64,000 nt of DNA from Streptomyces sp. NRRL B-1140 (GCF_001280065.1 NZ_LGEA01000014.1:141395-205394); one strand, 5' to 3'. Counted from the first letter of the stretch, positions 1-9,496 are shown. Notes: generated by a model from the sequence alone, not told the origin. Translations and numbers: made by a program.

Positions 1-1
1 C

Positions 2-376
2 TCCCGCGTCAACCTCGAACGCCCCATGGCCGTCGGCGAACGCCTCGGCGGGCACATCGTGCAGGGCCATGTCGACGGCACCGGCGAGATCCTGGAGCGC
101 AAGCCCTCCGAGCACTGGGAGATCGTGAAGATCTCCCTCCCCGCGGACCTCACCCGCTACGTGGTCGAGAAGGGCTCCATCACCGTCGACGGCATCAGCC
201 TGACCGTCGTCGACGCCGGCCCCGACCACTTCACGGTCAGCCTCATCCCCACCACCCTCGGCCTGACCACGCTCGGCCACAAGCAGCCCGGCGACCCGGT
301 CAACCTCGAGGTCGACGTCATCGCCAAGTACGTCGAGCGGATGCTGGGCGACCGTGCGCAGGGGGCCGGCCGGTGA
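2..376 (+). CDS. ribE: Riboflavin synthase alpha chain, C-terminal part (cut by window edge)
   Basis: Riboflavin synthase dismutates two 6,7-dimethyl-8-ribityllumazine molecules into riboflavin and the pyrimidinedione precursor. The reading frame is already open at base 2, so the first lumazine-binding domain (roughly 80-90 residues) lies outside the window. What remains is the second barrel, marked by [13 protein letters not shown] near its start, a motif typical of domain two. The stop overlaps the GTG start of the next gene by four bases (GTGA), which suggests translational coupling. The neighbours are ribAB and ribH, so this is a riboflavin operon. Identification is secure; the true start cannot be seen. 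Confidence 0.93.
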   Translation, partial: SRVNLERPMAVGERLGGHIVQGHVDGTGEILERKPSEHWEIVKISLPADLTRYVVEKGSITVDGISLTVVDAGPDHFTVSLIPTTLGLTTLGHKQPGDPVNLEVDVIAKYVERMLGDRAQGAGR

Positions 377-1014
377 ACACGCTGAACTCCGAGGCGTTCG
401 TCCTCTTCGGCCAGCACATCCTCTGGTCCGACATGGTCGGCAACCTCTTCGGCCTGGCCGCCCTCGCCCTCGGCTGGCGGCGCTCCATCTGGACCTGGCC
501 CGTGCAGTTCCTGGCCGGCCTCATCCTCTTCGGCGCCTTCTACGGCCATCTCACCGGCAGCGCGGGCAAGCAGGCGGTCGTCATGATCGTCGCCCTGTAC
601 GGCTGGTGGCAGTGGCAGCGCGGCAAGGGCCAGGGGGAAGACGGCCACATCGCCGTGCGGTTCGCCACCTGGCGCGAGCGCGCCGCGATGGTCGCGGCGG
701 CGGCCGCCGGCACGGTCGCGGTGGCACTGCTGTTCACGGCGTACCCTGCCCTGTCCTGGGACCCCTGGCCCGACGCCTACATCTTCGTCGGCACCGTCGT
801 CGCGATGTACGCCCAGGCCCGCGGCATGGTCGAGTTCTGGTTCGCCTGGCTCCTCGTCGACGTCGTCGGCGTCCCCCTGAACTTCGCCAACGGCTACGCC
901 TTCTCCGGCTTCGTCTACGTCATCTACGGCGCGCTCGTCCTGTGGGGCCTGCGCGACTGGTGGCTGCGCTCGCGTCAGGCCGCGCGGCCCACCCTGGAAG
1001 GAGCGCCGGCATGA
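373..1014 (+). CDS. PnuC-like nicotinamide riboside / vitamin transporter
   Basis: This is a 213-residue polytopic membrane protein with about seven hydrophobic segments. It has aromatic-rich stretches typical of the PnuC family (for example [10 protein letters not shown] and the late segment [19 protein letters not shown]). PnuC carriers move nicotinamide riboside by facilitated diffusion, and related family members carry thiamine or riboflavin. Because it sits between ribE and ribAB, overlapping both by four bases (GTGA and ATGA), a flavin-related substrate is possible. The substrate cannot be decided from sequence alone. The GTG start is chosen because of the overlap with ribE. Confidence 0.85.
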   Translation: MNTLNSEAFVLFGQHILWSDMVGNLFGLAALALGWRRSIWTWPVQFLAGLILFGAFYGHLTGSAGKQAVVMIVALYGWWQWQRGKGQGEDGHIAVRFATWRERAAMVAAAAAGTVAVALLFTAYPALSWDPWPDAYIFVGTVVAMYAQARGMVEFWFAWLLVDVVGVPLNFANGYAFSGFVYVIYGALVLWGLRDWWLRSRQAARPTLEGAPA

Positions 1015-2300
1015 GCGCCACGACCACCCTGTACAGCACCGACGACATCGAGAACTTCGCGCTCGACCCCGTGGAACAGGCCATCGCCGACATCGCGGCC
1101 GGCCGCCCCGTCGTGGTCGTCGACGACGAGGACCGGGAGAACGAGGGCGACCTCGTCATCGCCGCCGAGAAGGCGACCCCGGAGATCGTCGCCTTCATGA
1201 TGAGCGAGTGCCGCGGCCTGATCTGCGCCCCCATGGAGGGCGACGAACTGGACCGGCTGAAGCTCCCGCAGATGGTCGAGGACAACACCGAGTCGATGAA
1301 GACCGCCTTCACGGTCTCCGTCGACGCCTCCGCCGCCCACGGCGTCAGCACCGGCATCTCCGCCTCCGACCGCGCCACCACGCTCCGGCTGCTCGCCGAC
1401 GGCGTCTCGGGGCCCGGCGACCTCGTCCGCCCCGGCCACATCTTCCCGCTGCGCGCCCGGCCCGGCGGTGTGCTCACCCGCAACGGCCACACCGAGGCCG
1501 CCGTCGACCTCGCCCGCCTGGCGGGCCTGCGCCCGGCCGGCGCGATCGTCGAGATCGCCGGCGAGGACGGCACCATGCTGCGCCTGCCCGAACTGATCCC
1601 CTTCGCCCGCAAGCACGGCCTGACGATCATCTCCATCGAGGACCTGATCGCCTACCGCCGCGGCAGCGAGCCCACCGTCCGCCGCGAGGCCACCACCCGG
1701 CTGCCCACCGCCCACGGCACCTTCACGGCCCACGGCTACCGCTCCACCGTCGACGGCGTCGAGCACGTCGCCCTGGTGCACGGCGAGATCGGCGACGGCC
1801 AGGACGTCCTCGTGCGCGTCCACTCCGAATGCCTCACCGGAGACGTCTTCGGCTCGGCCCGCTGCGACTGCGGTCCCCAGCTCGACGCCTCCCTGGCCCG
1901 CATCCAGGAGGAGGGCCGGGGAGTCGTGGTCTACCTGCGCGGACACGAGGGCCGCGGCATCGGCCTGATGTCCAAGCTGCGCGCCTACGAACTCCAGGAG
2001 CGCGGCCGCGACACCCTCGACGCCAACCTCGAACTCGGCCTGCCCGCCGACGCCCGTGACTACGCCGCCGGCGCACAGATCCTCGCCGACCTCGGCGTGC
2101 GCGGCGTCCGCCTGCTGACCAACAACCCCGACAAGACCGACGCGCTCGTCCGCCACGGCATCGCGGTCAGGGCCCGCGTGCCCATGCCCGTGAACGCCGG
2201 CGAGCACAACCTCCGCTACCTGCGCACCAAGCGGGACCGGATGGGCCACGACCTGCCCTGGCTGGACACGGCCCCCGTGCCGGCCTGCGGCAACCAGTAA
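1011..2300 (+). CDS. ribAB: Bifunctional DHBP synthase / GTP cyclohydrolase II
   Basis: The protein has 429 residues and two fused enzymes. The N-terminal half is 3,4-dihydroxy-2-butanone 4-phosphate synthase, with the metal/substrate loop [10 protein letters not shown] at residues 38-47 and the segment [14 protein letters not shown]. The C-terminal half is GTP cyclohydrolase II, with zinc cysteines in HSECLTGD and SARCDCG (around residues 274-287) and the loop [14 protein letters not shown]. Together they supply both precursors of lumazine synthase. The ATG overlaps the stop of the pnuC-like gene. RibH follows 19 bases later. Confidence 0.96.
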   Translation: MSATTTLYSTDDIENFALDPVEQAIADIAAGRPVVVVDDEDRENEGDLVIAAEKATPEIVAFMMSECRGLICAPMEGDELDRLKLPQMVEDNTESMKTAFTVSVDASAAHGVSTGISASDRATTLRLLADGVSGPGDLVRPGHIFPLRARPGGVLTRNGHTEAAVDLARLAGLRPAGAIVEIAGEDGTMLRLPELIPFARKHGLTIISIEDLIAYRRGSEPTVRREATTRLPTAHGTFTAHGYRSTVDGVEHVALVHGEIGDGQDVLVRVHSECLTGDVFGSARCDCGPQLDASLARIQEEGRGVVVYLRGHEGRGIGLMSKLRAYELQERGRDTLDANLELGLPADARDYAAGAQILADLGVRGVRLLTNNPDKTDALVRHGIAVRARVPMPVNAGEHNLRYLRTKRDRMGHDLPWLDTAPVPACGNQ

Positions 2301-2319
2301 GAGAGCACGAAGGAGAGAC

Positions 2320-2805
2320 GTGAGCGGCAAGGGTGCACCGGAACTGTCCGTACGCAATGTGGGTGACCTCCGGGTCGCCGTCATCGCGGCACAGTGGCAC
2401 GAGAAGGTGATGAACGGCCTGGTCGACGGCGCCCTGCGCGCCCTGCACGACCTGGGCATCGACGAGCCGACCCTGCTCAGGGTCCCCGGCAGCTGGGAGC
2501 TCCCGGTCGTCGCCAAGGTCCTCGCGGGCCGCGGCTACGACGCGATCGTCGCCCTCGGCGTCGTCATCCGCGGCGGAACCCCCCACTTCGAGTACGTGTG
2601 CCAGGGCGTGACCCAGGGCCTCACCCAGGTCTCCGTCGACACCGGCGTCCCCGTCGGCTTCGGCCTGCTGACCTGCGACACCGAGGAACAGGCCCTGGAC
2701 CGTGCCGGGATCGAGGGCTCCAACGAGGACAAGGGGCACGAGGCGGTGACGGCCGCGGTGGCGACCGCGGCCACCCTCCGCTCAGTATCCGAACCCTGGC
2801 ACTGA
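2320..2805 (+). CDS. ribH: 6,7-dimethyl-8-ribityllumazine synthase
   Basis: Lumazine synthase condenses the DHBP and pyrimidine precursors; the family assembles as a capsid-like or pentameric complex in the cytosol. The 161-residue protein is of family length. It shows [12 protein letters not shown] near residue 27, the phosphate-site segment VPGSWELP, and the catalytic-histidine region [14 protein letters not shown]. It starts at GTG with an AAGGAGAG ribosome-binding site a few bases upstream. It is the last rib gene; a promoter-like element in its final codons probably serves hisE. Confidence 0.96.
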   Translation: MSGKGAPELSVRNVGDLRVAVIAAQWHEKVMNGLVDGALRALHDLGIDEPTLLRVPGSWELPVVAKVLAGRGYDAIVALGVVIRGGTPHFEYVCQGVTQGLTQVSVDTGVPVGFGLLTCDTEEQALDRAGIEGSNEDKGHEAVTAAVATAATLRSVSEPWH

Positions 2806-2829
2806 CGAACGGCACACGTGGCATAGGCT
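2802..2829 (+). promoter_or_regulatory. Possible hisE promoter at the end of ribH
   Basis: CTGACG (2802-2807) and TAGGCT (2824-2829) are separated by 16 bases. Transcription would begin near 2836, a few bases before the hisE ATG at 2840, giving a nearly leaderless message. No ribosome-binding site is visible in front of hisE, which agrees with this reading. Inferred from sequence only. Confidence 0.4.
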
Positions 2830-2839
2830 GAGCGTCACC

Positions 2840-3112
2840 ATGTCCAAGAAGACGTTCGAGGAGCTCTTCACCGAGCTCCAGCACAAGGCCGCCCAAGGCG
2901 ACCCCGCCACTTCCCGCACCGCAGAACTGGTCGGCAAGGGCGTCCACGCCATCGGCAAGAAGGTCGTCGAGGAGGCCGCCGAGGTGTGGATGGCCGCCGA
3001 GTACGAGGGCAAGGAAGCCGCCGCCGAGGAGATCTCGCAGCTGCTGTACCACGTCCAGGTGATGATGGTCGCCCGAGGCATCTCCCTCGACGACGTCTAC
3101 GCCCACCTCTGA
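2840..3112 (+). CDS. hisE: Phosphoribosyl-ATP pyrophosphatase
   Basis: HisE hydrolyses phosphoribosyl-ATP to phosphoribosyl-AMP, the second step of histidine synthesis. The protein has 90 residues, as usual for a stand-alone HisE. It carries the MazG-like metal-binding helices: [18 protein letters not shown] and [17 protein letters not shown]. It lies 47 bases before hisG. In actinomycetes this hisE-hisG pair is typically separate from the main his operon. Confidence 0.95.
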   Translation: MSKKTFEELFTELQHKAAQGDPATSRTAELVGKGVHAIGKKVVEEAAEVWMAAEYEGKEAAAEEISQLLYHVQVMMVARGISLDDVYAHL

Positions 3113-3159
3113 GCCGCATCCCCGTCCCCGCACAACACCACGCAAAGGAAGCCGACCTC

Positions 3160-4008
3160 ATGCTGCGCATCGCCGTCCCCAACAAGGGTTCCCTGTCCGG
3201 CCCTGCGGCGGAGATGCTGCATGAGGCCGGCTACCAGCAGCGCCGCGAGTCCAAGGAACTGCGGATCGTCGACCCGGTGAACGAGGTCGAGTTCTTCTAT
3301 CTGCGCCCCCGCGACATCGCGATCTACGTCGCCTCCGGGCAGCTCGACATCGGCCTCACCGGCCGGGACCTGCTCATCGACTCCGGCGCCGAAGCCGAGG
3401 AGATCCTGCCCCTCGGCTTCGCCCGCTCCACCTTCCGTTACGCCGCCAAGCCCGGCACCATCAGCGGCCTGGCGGACCTGACCGGCAAGACGATCGCCAC
3501 CTCCTACGAGGGCATCGTCGCCGCGCACCTCGCCGAGCAGGGCATCGACGCCTCCGTCGTCCACCTCGACGGTGCCGTCGAGACCGCCATCCAGCTCGGT
3601 GTCGCCCAGGTCATCGCCGACGTCGTCGAGACCGGCACCTCGCTGCGCAACGCCGGCCTCGAGGTCGCCGGTGAGCCGATCATGCAGTCCGAGGCCGTCG
3701 TGATCCGCCGCACCGGCGCCGACGCCGACGACCCCAAGGTGCAGCAGTTCCTGCGCCGCCTCCAGGGCGTCCTGGTCGCCCGGACGTACGTGATGATGGA
3801 CTACGACTGCCGCGTCGAGCAGCTGGAGAAGGCCGTCGCCCTCACGCCCGGCCTGGAGTCCCCGACCGTCTCCCCGCTGCACAACGAGGGCTGGGTCGCC
3901 GTCCGCGCGATGGTCCCGGCCAAGGAAGCCCAGCGGATCATGGACGACCTCTACGACATCGGCGCCCGGGCCATCCTGACCACTGCCATCCACGCCTGCC
4001 GTCTCTGA
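3160..4008 (+). CDS. hisG: ATP phosphoribosyltransferase (long form)
   Basis: HisG joins ATP and PRPP, the first and feedback-inhibited step of histidine synthesis. The 282-residue length is that of the long, self-sufficient form with a C-terminal ACT-like regulatory domain, so no HisZ is needed. The start MLRIAVPNKGSLSG is preceded by a GGAA motif; an in-frame extension further upstream overlaps hisE and is not used. The segments YVASGQLDIGLTGRDLL and DVVETGTSLRNAGLEV (PRPP site) are diagnostic. The C-terminal segment contains MVPAKEAQRIMDDL. Confidence 0.95.
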   Translation: MLRIAVPNKGSLSGPAAEMLHEAGYQQRRESKELRIVDPVNEVEFFYLRPRDIAIYVASGQLDIGLTGRDLLIDSGAEAEEILPLGFARSTFRYAAKPGTISGLADLTGKTIATSYEGIVAAHLAEQGIDASVVHLDGAVETAIQLGVAQVIADVVETGTSLRNAGLEVAGEPIMQSEAVVIRRTGADADDPKVQQFLRRLQGVLVARTYVMMDYDCRVEQLEKAVALTPGLESPTVSPLHNEGWVAVRAMVPAKEAQRIMDDLYDIGARAILTTAIHACRL

Positions 4009-4022
4009 GGGGCGTACGCCAG

Positions 4023-4478
4023 ATGTCCGGTCTGCCCGCCCTGCCCGTCACGTTCCGGCCGGGCAGCACCCGCGTGGTGCTGCTCACCGCGGCCGTCGCC
4101 GTCTTCGTGGTGATCACGGCGGTCGCGATGCTGCTGAAGCAGCTCAGCCCCGCCGAACGCGTGAGCTTCGTCTTCACGGCACTCCTGCTGGACGCCGTGC
4201 TGCTCCTGCTGGCGCGACCCAAGGTCGTCGCCGACGAGGACGGCGTCACTGTCGTCAATCTCACGAACAAGCGCCGTCTGCAGTGGGCGGAGATCCTCCA
4301 GGTGACCCTCCGCCCCGGTGACCCCTGGGTGTTCCTCAACCTCAGCGACGGCACCAGCCTGCCTGCTCTGGGCATCCAGCCGGGCCTCGCCAAGCAGCGT
4401 GCGATCGCCGATGCCCGCGCCCTGCGGGCCCTCGTCGAAGCCCGTTCGGTGACGGACCCCGAGCGGCGTCAGGGCTGA
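4023..4478 (+). CDS. PH-domain membrane protein downstream of hisG
   Basis: This is a 151-residue protein with two hydrophobic segments (about residues 18-38 and 48-68) followed by a small beta-rich domain (VADEDGVTVVNLTNKRRLQW onward). That domain resembles the bacterial PH-like domain of DUF2581-type proteins. The protein is probably anchored in the membrane with the domain on the inside. It begins 14 bases after hisG and shares its transcript. The role is unknown; nothing in the sequence points to histidine synthesis. Confidence 0.75.
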   Translation: MSGLPALPVTFRPGSTRVVLLTAAVAVFVVITAVAMLLKQLSPAERVSFVFTALLLDAVLLLLARPKVVADEDGVTVVNLTNKRRLQWAEILQVTLRPGDPWVFLNLSDGTSLPALGIQPGLAKQRAIADARALRALVEARSVTDPERRQG

Positions 4479-4541
4479 CTCGGGGAGATCCTCAGGGCGG
4501 TCACCCTGCCGCATCGGGCCATGTCTTGATTAATCTGTTTC

Positions 4542-4567
4542 CGGAGGCGCGAACGGACGCGCCTCCG
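4542..4567 (+). terminator. Hairpin after the rib-his cluster
   Basis: This is a perfect 10-bp stem (arms 4542-4551 and 4558-4567, sequence CGGAGGCGCG and its complement) with a 6-base loop, 63 bases after the PH-domain gene. A short T-rich stretch precedes rather than follows it, so it is a Streptomyces-style hairpin without a clear U-tract. Confidence 0.6.
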
Positions 4568-4725
4568 CCCCTGCCGCCCCGCCCGGTGCGCCAGGGGCTC
4601 CTGCTAACCGAGGAGTGACCCCCTCCGGCGATGGACGGATCGTCCTGCAGTACCTGCGCCGCCCCCTGCCGACATAGCGCGTGCCTCGCATCCGAGGTGC
4701 GCGACCATGTGGAGGCGGCGGCATC

Positions 4726-6060
4726 ATGACCACCCCCCTGCTGCTCCTGGCAGCCGCGTTCCTGCTGATTCTCGCCAACGGATTCTTCGTGGCGGCCGAA
4801 TTCGGACTCGTGACGGTCGAGCGGCCCGAGGCCGAGAAGGCCGCCGCCGAGGGCGACCGGCGCGCTCACCGTGTCGTCGAATCGCTCAGGGAACTGTCCT
4901 TCCAGCTCTCCGGCACCCAGCTCGGCATCACCATCACCTCGCTCGTCGTCGGCATGCTCGCCGAACCGGCGCTCGCCGAGCTGCTGCACGGCCCGTTCAC
5001 CTCGATCGGCATCCCCGAGGGAGCCGTCTCCGGTGTCACGGTCGTGGTCGGCATGCTGCTGGCCTCCGCCGTGCAGATGGTGATCGGCGAGCTGCTGCCC
5101 AAGAACTGGGCGGTGTCCCGGCCACTGCAGGTCGCGCGTTTCGTCGCGGGCCCGCAGCATGTCTTCGCCCGGCTGTTCCGCCCGGTCATCGCCGGCCTCA
5201 ACGCCGTGGCGAACCGGCTCGTGCGCGCCCTGGGCATCGAACCCGCCGAGGAGCTGGCCTCGGCCCGCACCCCCGGCGAACTCGTCTCCCTGGCCCGCCA
5301 CTCGGCCCTGGCCGGCGCCCTGGAGCAGGACACGGCCGACCTGTTCGTCCGCACCCTGTCGCTGGGCGAGCTCACCGCACAGCACGTGATGACGCCGCGT
5401 GTGAAGGTCAGCGCCCTGCAGTCCTCCGCCACCGCCGAGGACGTCGTCAACCTGACCCGCGCCACCGGCCTGTCCCGTTTCCCCGTCTACCGGGAGAAGA
5501 TCGACGAGGTCGTCGGCATGGCCCACCTCAAGGACGCCCTGGCCGTGGCCGTCGGGGACCGGCTGCGCACCCCCGTCGGCCACATCGCCCGCCCGGCGCT
5601 GCTCGTCCCCGAGACGCTGCCCGTGCGGCCGCTCCTCGCCCGCCTGCGCAGCGAGCAGCCCATCGCGGTCGTCGTCGACGAGTACGGCGGCACCGCCGGT
5701 GTCGTCACCCTGGAGGACATCGTCGAGGAGATCGTCGGCGAGGTCCGCGACGAGCACGACGGCCACGACCTGCCCGAGCTGGCCGCCGCACCCCCCGAGG
5801 ACGGCAGGCCCGCCTGGGACGTCGACGGCAGCTGCCGGGTCGACATCCTGCAGCGCATAGGCCTGGAGGTGCCCGAGGGCCCCTACGAGACCGTCGCGGG
5901 CCTGATCGCCGACCTGCTGGGCCGTATCCCGGCCGTCGGCGACAAGGCGGAGCTGCCCGGCTGGCGCCTGTCCGTGCGCCAGGTCGGCCACTACCGGGCG
6001 GAGCGGGTCCGGCTCGTGCGGACCGCCCCGGTGGTCTCCATGGCGGAGGCCGTCCGATGA
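4726..6060 (+). CDS. CNNM/HlyC-CorC family membrane protein, first copy
   Basis: The 444-residue protein has an N-terminal DUF21 (CNNM) transmembrane domain. It begins with [20 protein letters not shown] and includes [13 protein letters not shown] pair of CBS domains follows ([33 protein letters not shown]), then a C-terminal CorC/HlyC domain. Such proteins are linked to magnesium/cobalt efflux or transport regulation; the old name hemolysin is misleading. The ATG at 4726 follows a GGAGG site; the in-frame GTG at 4681 lacks support. The last four bases overlap the next gene, a paralogue. Confidence 0.9.
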   Translation: MTTPLLLLAAAFLLILANGFFVAAEFGLVTVERPEAEKAAAEGDRRAHRVVESLRELSFQLSGTQLGITITSLVVGMLAEPALAELLHGPFTSIGIPEGAVSGVTVVVGMLLASAVQMVIGELLPKNWAVSRPLQVARFVAGPQHVFARLFRPVIAGLNAVANRLVRALGIEPAEELASARTPGELVSLARHSALAGALEQDTADLFVRTLSLGELTAQHVMTPRVKVSALQSSATAEDVVNLTRATGLSRFPVYREKIDEVVGMAHLKDALAVAVGDRLRTPVGHIARPALLVPETLPVRPLLARLRSEQPIAVVVDEYGGTAGVVTLEDIVEEIVGEVRDEHDGHDLPELAAAPPEDGRPAWDVDGSCRVDILQRIGLEVPEGPYETVAGLIADLLGRIPAVGDKAELPGWRLSVRQVGHYRAERVRLVRTAPVVSMAEAVR

Positions 6061-7133
6061 GCGTGCTCCAGCTTCTCTTCGCCGCGCTGCTCGTGCTCGC
6101 CAACGGCTTCTTCGTCGGCGCCGAGTTCGCGCTGGTCTCCGTACGCCGCAGCCAGATCGAACCGCTCGGCACCGCCCGCTCCCGGCAGGTCCTCCACGGG
6201 CTGGAGCGACTGCCGCAGATGATGGCGGCGGCCCAGTTCGGCATCACCATCTGCTCGCTGACCCTGGGCGCGGTCGCCGAACCGACGGTCGCGCACCTGC
6301 TGGAGCCGGTCTTCGAGTGGATCCACCTGCCGCACGGCATGATCCATCCGCTGACGTACGTCATCGCCCTGGCCGCCGTGGTCTTCTTCCACCTCGTCAT
6401 CGGCGAGATGGTCCCGAAGAACCTGGCGATGGCGGCCCCCGAGAAGGTCGCGCTGTGGCTCAGCCCCGGCCTGGTCTGGTTCGCGCGCTTCTGCAAGCCC
6501 ATCACCGCCGCCCTCGGCGCCGTCTCGCAGGGCATCCTGCGGCTCTTCCACGTCGAGCCCAAGGACGAGGTGGAGGCCGTCTTCACCAGTGAGCAGCTCA
6601 ACCGGCTGGTGGAGGACGCCGGCCAGGCGGGCCTGCTCGACCCCGAGGAGGCCGAGAGCCTGGAGGACGCCCTGGAGCTGGGCTCGCGCCCGGTGACGGA
6701 CGTCCTGCTCAAGCGGGAGTCGCTGGTGACGGTCAGCCCGTCGGTCACGCCCGGGCGGATCGTCGAGCTCACCGCCCGCACCGGCTACTCCCGGTTCCCG
6801 GTCGCCGCGGACACCGGCGCGTTCATGGGGTACCTGCACGTCAAGGACGTCCTCGACCTGGAGGACTCCGACCGGGCCGTGCCGCAGCAGCTCTGGCGCC
6901 CCATGACGACCCTGCGGCCCGAGCTGCCGCTGGACGACGCGCTGACGGTGATGCGGCGCGCGGCGACCCACCTGGCCCAGGTGGCCGACGCGTCCGGGAA
7001 GGTGCTGGGCCTCGTCGCCCTGGAGGACGTGCTGGAGCTGCTGGTGGGTGAGGTGCGGGATCCGGCGCACCGGCAGGTGCACGAGGTGAAGCTGACCGAG
7101 CCGAGGTCGGGTGAAGAGGTGCTGGCGACCTAG
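6057..7133 (+). CDS. CNNM/HlyC-CorC family membrane protein, second copy
   Basis: This 358-residue paralogue of the preceding gene overlaps it by ATGA. It has a DUF21 transmembrane domain (LVLANGFFVGAEFALVS, HLVIGEMVPKNLAM) and two CBS domains (VTDVLLKRESLVTVSP; VLGLVALEDVLELLVGEV). It lacks the full C-terminal CorC/HlyC domain of the first copy and ends shortly after the second CBS domain. The tandem pair may form heteromers, but that is inference. Confidence 0.9.
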   Translation: MSVLQLLFAALLVLANGFFVGAEFALVSVRRSQIEPLGTARSRQVLHGLERLPQMMAAAQFGITICSLTLGAVAEPTVAHLLEPVFEWIHLPHGMIHPLTYVIALAAVVFFHLVIGEMVPKNLAMAAPEKVALWLSPGLVWFARFCKPITAALGAVSQGILRLFHVEPKDEVEAVFTSEQLNRLVEDAGQAGLLDPEEAESLEDALELGSRPVTDVLLKRESLVTVSPSVTPGRIVELTARTGYSRFPVAADTGAFMGYLHVKDVLDLEDSDRAVPQQLWRPMTTLRPELPLDDALTVMRRAATHLAQVADASGKVLGLVALEDVLELLVGEVRDPAHRQVHEVKLTEPRSGEEVLAT

Positions 7134-7151
7134 CACCGTGGCTGCGGGCGC

Positions 7152-7235
7152 GTGGGGGCTGGTCGCGCAGTTCCCCGCGCCCCCAGGGCAGGGCACCCAC
7201 CCAGGGGCGCGGGGAACTGCGCGACCAGCCCCCAC
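7152..7235. terminator. Perfect 32-bp inverted repeat between convergent genes
   Basis: Arms at 7152-7183 and 7204-7235 are exact reverse complements (32 bp) around a 20-base loop. Each arm carries the core CGCGCAGTTCCCCGCGCCCC. A single partial copy of the same core recurs at 37745-37762, so this is a dispersed element used here as a bidirectional terminator between the CNNM genes and the AAA ATPase gene. Confidence 0.85.
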
Positions 7236-7253
7236 CGGCCCGCGGCCGAGCAC

Positions 7254-9113
7254 TCACATGGCCGACGGATCCTGCGGCCCCCGCCCCGACAAGACCTCCC
7301 CGTACGCCTGCATCAGATCCGGCAACCGCAACGTCGCCAAGTCGTCTCTGCCCAACGCCCCGGGATACACCGACAACCGCAGATCCCGGTACGCGCAGCT
7401 CTTCTCGTACAGCGTCCGCAGGAACCGCCCGTTGCCCAGTTCGTCGATCCATCCCTGGTCCACCACGTGCCCGGCGATGGACCGCAGCTCGTCCAGGGCC
7501 TCCTCGTCCCACAGGTCGCCGTTCTCGGCCGCCAGCACCCTGCCGATCTCGGTGAGTTCGAGCGGCCGGTACGAGGGGAAGTCGACGCGGGTGGTGAAAC
7601 GGGACGACAGGCCGGGGTTCGCGGCGAGCAGGCGGTCCATGCCCTCCGGGTAGCCGGCCAGGATCACCACGAGGTGGTCCCGGTTGTCCTCCGCGCGCTT
7701 CAGCAGCACCTGCAGTGCCTCGTCGCCGTACGCGTCCCCCTTGCCGTAGCCCGAGTTGGACAGCGCGTAGGCCTCGTCGACGAAGAGGACGCCCCCGAGG
7801 GCCGAGTCGATCAGTTCGTTCGCCTTCACGGCCGTCTGCCCGAGGTACTCGCCGACCAGATCGGCCCGCTGCGCCTCGACGAGATGGTCGCCGCCGAGCA
7901 GCCCGAGGGCGTAGAAGACGCGGCCGAGGATGCGGGCGACGGTGGTCTTGCCGGTGCCGGAGGGGCCGGAGAAGACGAAGTGGCGTTTCGGCGGCTGAAC
8001 GGGCAGACCCTGCCCGGCTCGCAGCCGGGCCATGTTCAACTGCGCCGACAGCGCCTTGACCTGGCGCTTCACCGGCTCCAGGCCCACCATGCGCTCGAGC
8101 TCGGCGAGGGCCTCCTCCAGTAACGCCGGGTCGGTGGGCCCGGCGGGCAGGGAGGGGGCGGGGCCCGTCCGCCGACGGACCGGCGGGCCGGTCACCGGAG
8201 GCAGGGGGGCGAGCGGCGGCTCGGGGTCGGGCAGCCGCAGATCGCGTCCTTCGAGGCCGAAGAGCGGATCGAACCCGTCCGTACCGGCCACGGCGTCCTG
8301 GCCCGCGCCGGTGAGCGTGATCGCCGCGAGGTCCGTGGCCTCGTCGTAGCCGTCGCCCTCGGCTATGGCGGCGAGCCGGGCGGAGGTGTCCATGAAGGCC
8401 GGGTCGACGCGGTGCACGGCGCGGTACAGGGGAAGCGCGGCGGCGCTGCGGCCGGTGCCCTCGTGGGCCCGGGCCAGCCAGTAGCGCAGCTCCTTGCGCT
8501 GGGGCTGCTCGCTGCGGCAGCGCATCAGCGCGGCGGACAGCAGGGGTTCGGCCTGGCCGTACATCTCCAGGCGCACCCGGGCCATACCGCCGAACAGGCC
8601 CGCCTCGATGCCGAGCATCGCGTCGTCGAGCAGGGGGTCGGTGTGGCGGACCAGCTGCTCCCAGTCCTTGACCAGATAGGCGCGGCAGGAGTGCAGGAAG
8701 CGGACCTGGGCATCGGTGTCCACGGGCGGCAACCCGGCGAGGGCCCGGTCCAGCTCGGGGACGTGACGGCCGTCCAGCCAGTGGGAGGCGTGCGCGAGCA
8801 GCAGGTCGCGAGGGCTCTCCAGTACGGGCTGCACCCACCAGCCGAGCCAGTACCAGGAGTTGAGCGTGCGGCGGTAGCGGGAGCGCTGCTCGCCGAAGCG
8901 GTCCCGGTGCCGGAACATCCGCAGCAGCGCGGTCGTCGTGTCGACGCGCAGCGCGTGCAGCCCGAGCCAGGCGTCGGCCATCCCGGCGTCCATCCGCACG
9001 GCGTCCCGGAACTCCTCCTCGGCCTGCGGATACGCGCCCATGGTGTAGGCGTCCACACCTCGCAGCCAGGCGAGGTCGGCCGGGGCCTGTGGGCCCTGCG
9101 TGCCGAAGTCCAT
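7254..9113 (-). CDS. CbxX/EccA-like AAA+ ATPase with TPR-like N-terminus
   Basis: The 619-residue cytosolic protein has two halves. The N-terminal half is a helical TPR-like region (motifs such as GAYPQAEEEFRDAVRMD). The C-terminal half is an AAA+ module of the CbxX/CfqX (SpoVK) family, with Walker A GPSGTGKTT near residues 382-390 and Walker B GVLFVDEAYAL near residue 440. This architecture is that of EccA, the ATPase of type VII secretion, but no ESX gene is nearby, so the partner is unknown. The ATG at 9113 follows a GGGGGAC site; a GTG directly before it is an equally possible start. Confidence 0.85.
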   Translation of the reverse strand: MDFGTQGPQAPADLAWLRGVDAYTMGAYPQAEEEFRDAVRMDAGMADAWLGLHALRVDTTTALLRMFRHRDRFGEQRSRYRRTLNSWYWLGWWVQPVLESPRDLLLAHASHWLDGRHVPELDRALAGLPPVDTDAQVRFLHSCRAYLVKDWEQLVRHTDPLLDDAMLGIEAGLFGGMARVRLEMYGQAEPLLSAALMRCRSEQPQRKELRYWLARAHEGTGRSAAALPLYRAVHRVDPAFMDTSARLAAIAEGDGYDEATDLAAITLTGAGQDAVAGTDGFDPLFGLEGRDLRLPDPEPPLAPLPPVTGPPVRRRTGPAPSLPAGPTDPALLEEALAELERMVGLEPVKRQVKALSAQLNMARLRAGQGLPVQPPKRHFVFSGPSGTGKTTVARILGRVFYALGLLGGDHLVEAQRADLVGEYLGQTAVKANELIDSALGGVLFVDEAYALSNSGYGKGDAYGDEALQVLLKRAEDNRDHLVVILAGYPEGMDRLLAANPGLSSRFTTRVDFPSYRPLELTEIGRVLAAENGDLWDEEALDELRSIAGHVVDQGWIDELGNGRFLRTLYEKSCAYRDLRLSVYPGALGRDDLATLRLPDLMQAYGEVLSGRGPQDPSAM

Positions 9114-9384
9114 CACGTCCCCCACGAACCGTGCCCCCGTCGGTATGCCAACGAGCCGTCCCCCGGCCGGCTGCCCTGCTCTCGAACCGCTGTGCCACGG
9201 ACCGGAGTTGCACCGTGTGCGAAGCAACCGTCCGCAGGTCGCGACGAGGGCATCGTACCCGCGGCGGCGGCGCCCCCGTAGGGTGCCGCACGGGCCGTTC
9301 GGCGAGGTGGGAGCGGATGCGGCGGACGCGTGCGCGGTGACCCAGGGTGAGCGCTCGGCGTCACGCGGCGGGCGGAAATCCGGA

Positions 9385-9462
9385 AGAAGACAGAACGAAG
9401 CCCCCGATCACGGGGGAACAACCGGGGGCTTCGCGTCTGGGGGCGGCTCCGATGCCGCACAT
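9385..9462 (-). ncRNA. Candidate small RNA with its own promoter and terminator
   Basis: On the minus strand a TTGACC box (9496-9491) lies 18 bases before TACGTT (9472-9467). The transcript would start near 9460. It would fold into a short hairpin (9443-9458, stem GCGGC) and then a perfect 11-bp stem (arms 9396-9406 and 9423-9433, CGAAGCCCCCG and its complement). A stretch rich in T on the minus strand (9386-9395) follows, as in an intrinsic terminator. An alternative small stem (9401-9416) could compete. No ORF explains it. It may instead be an attenuator in the leader of the AAA ATPase gene. Confidence 0.5.
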
Positions 9463-9466
9463 TGAG

Positions 9467-9496
9467 AACGTAAGACCTGTACGGCCCGGCGGTCAA
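9467..9496 (-). promoter_or_regulatory. Promoter-like element for the candidate small RNA
   Basis: The elements are TTGACC and TACGTT on the minus strand with an 18-base spacer (or TTACGT with 17). This is a good match to a housekeeping sigma (HrdB-type) promoter. The nearest coding gene in that direction starts about 350 bases away, beyond a terminator-like hairpin. Confidence 0.55.
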
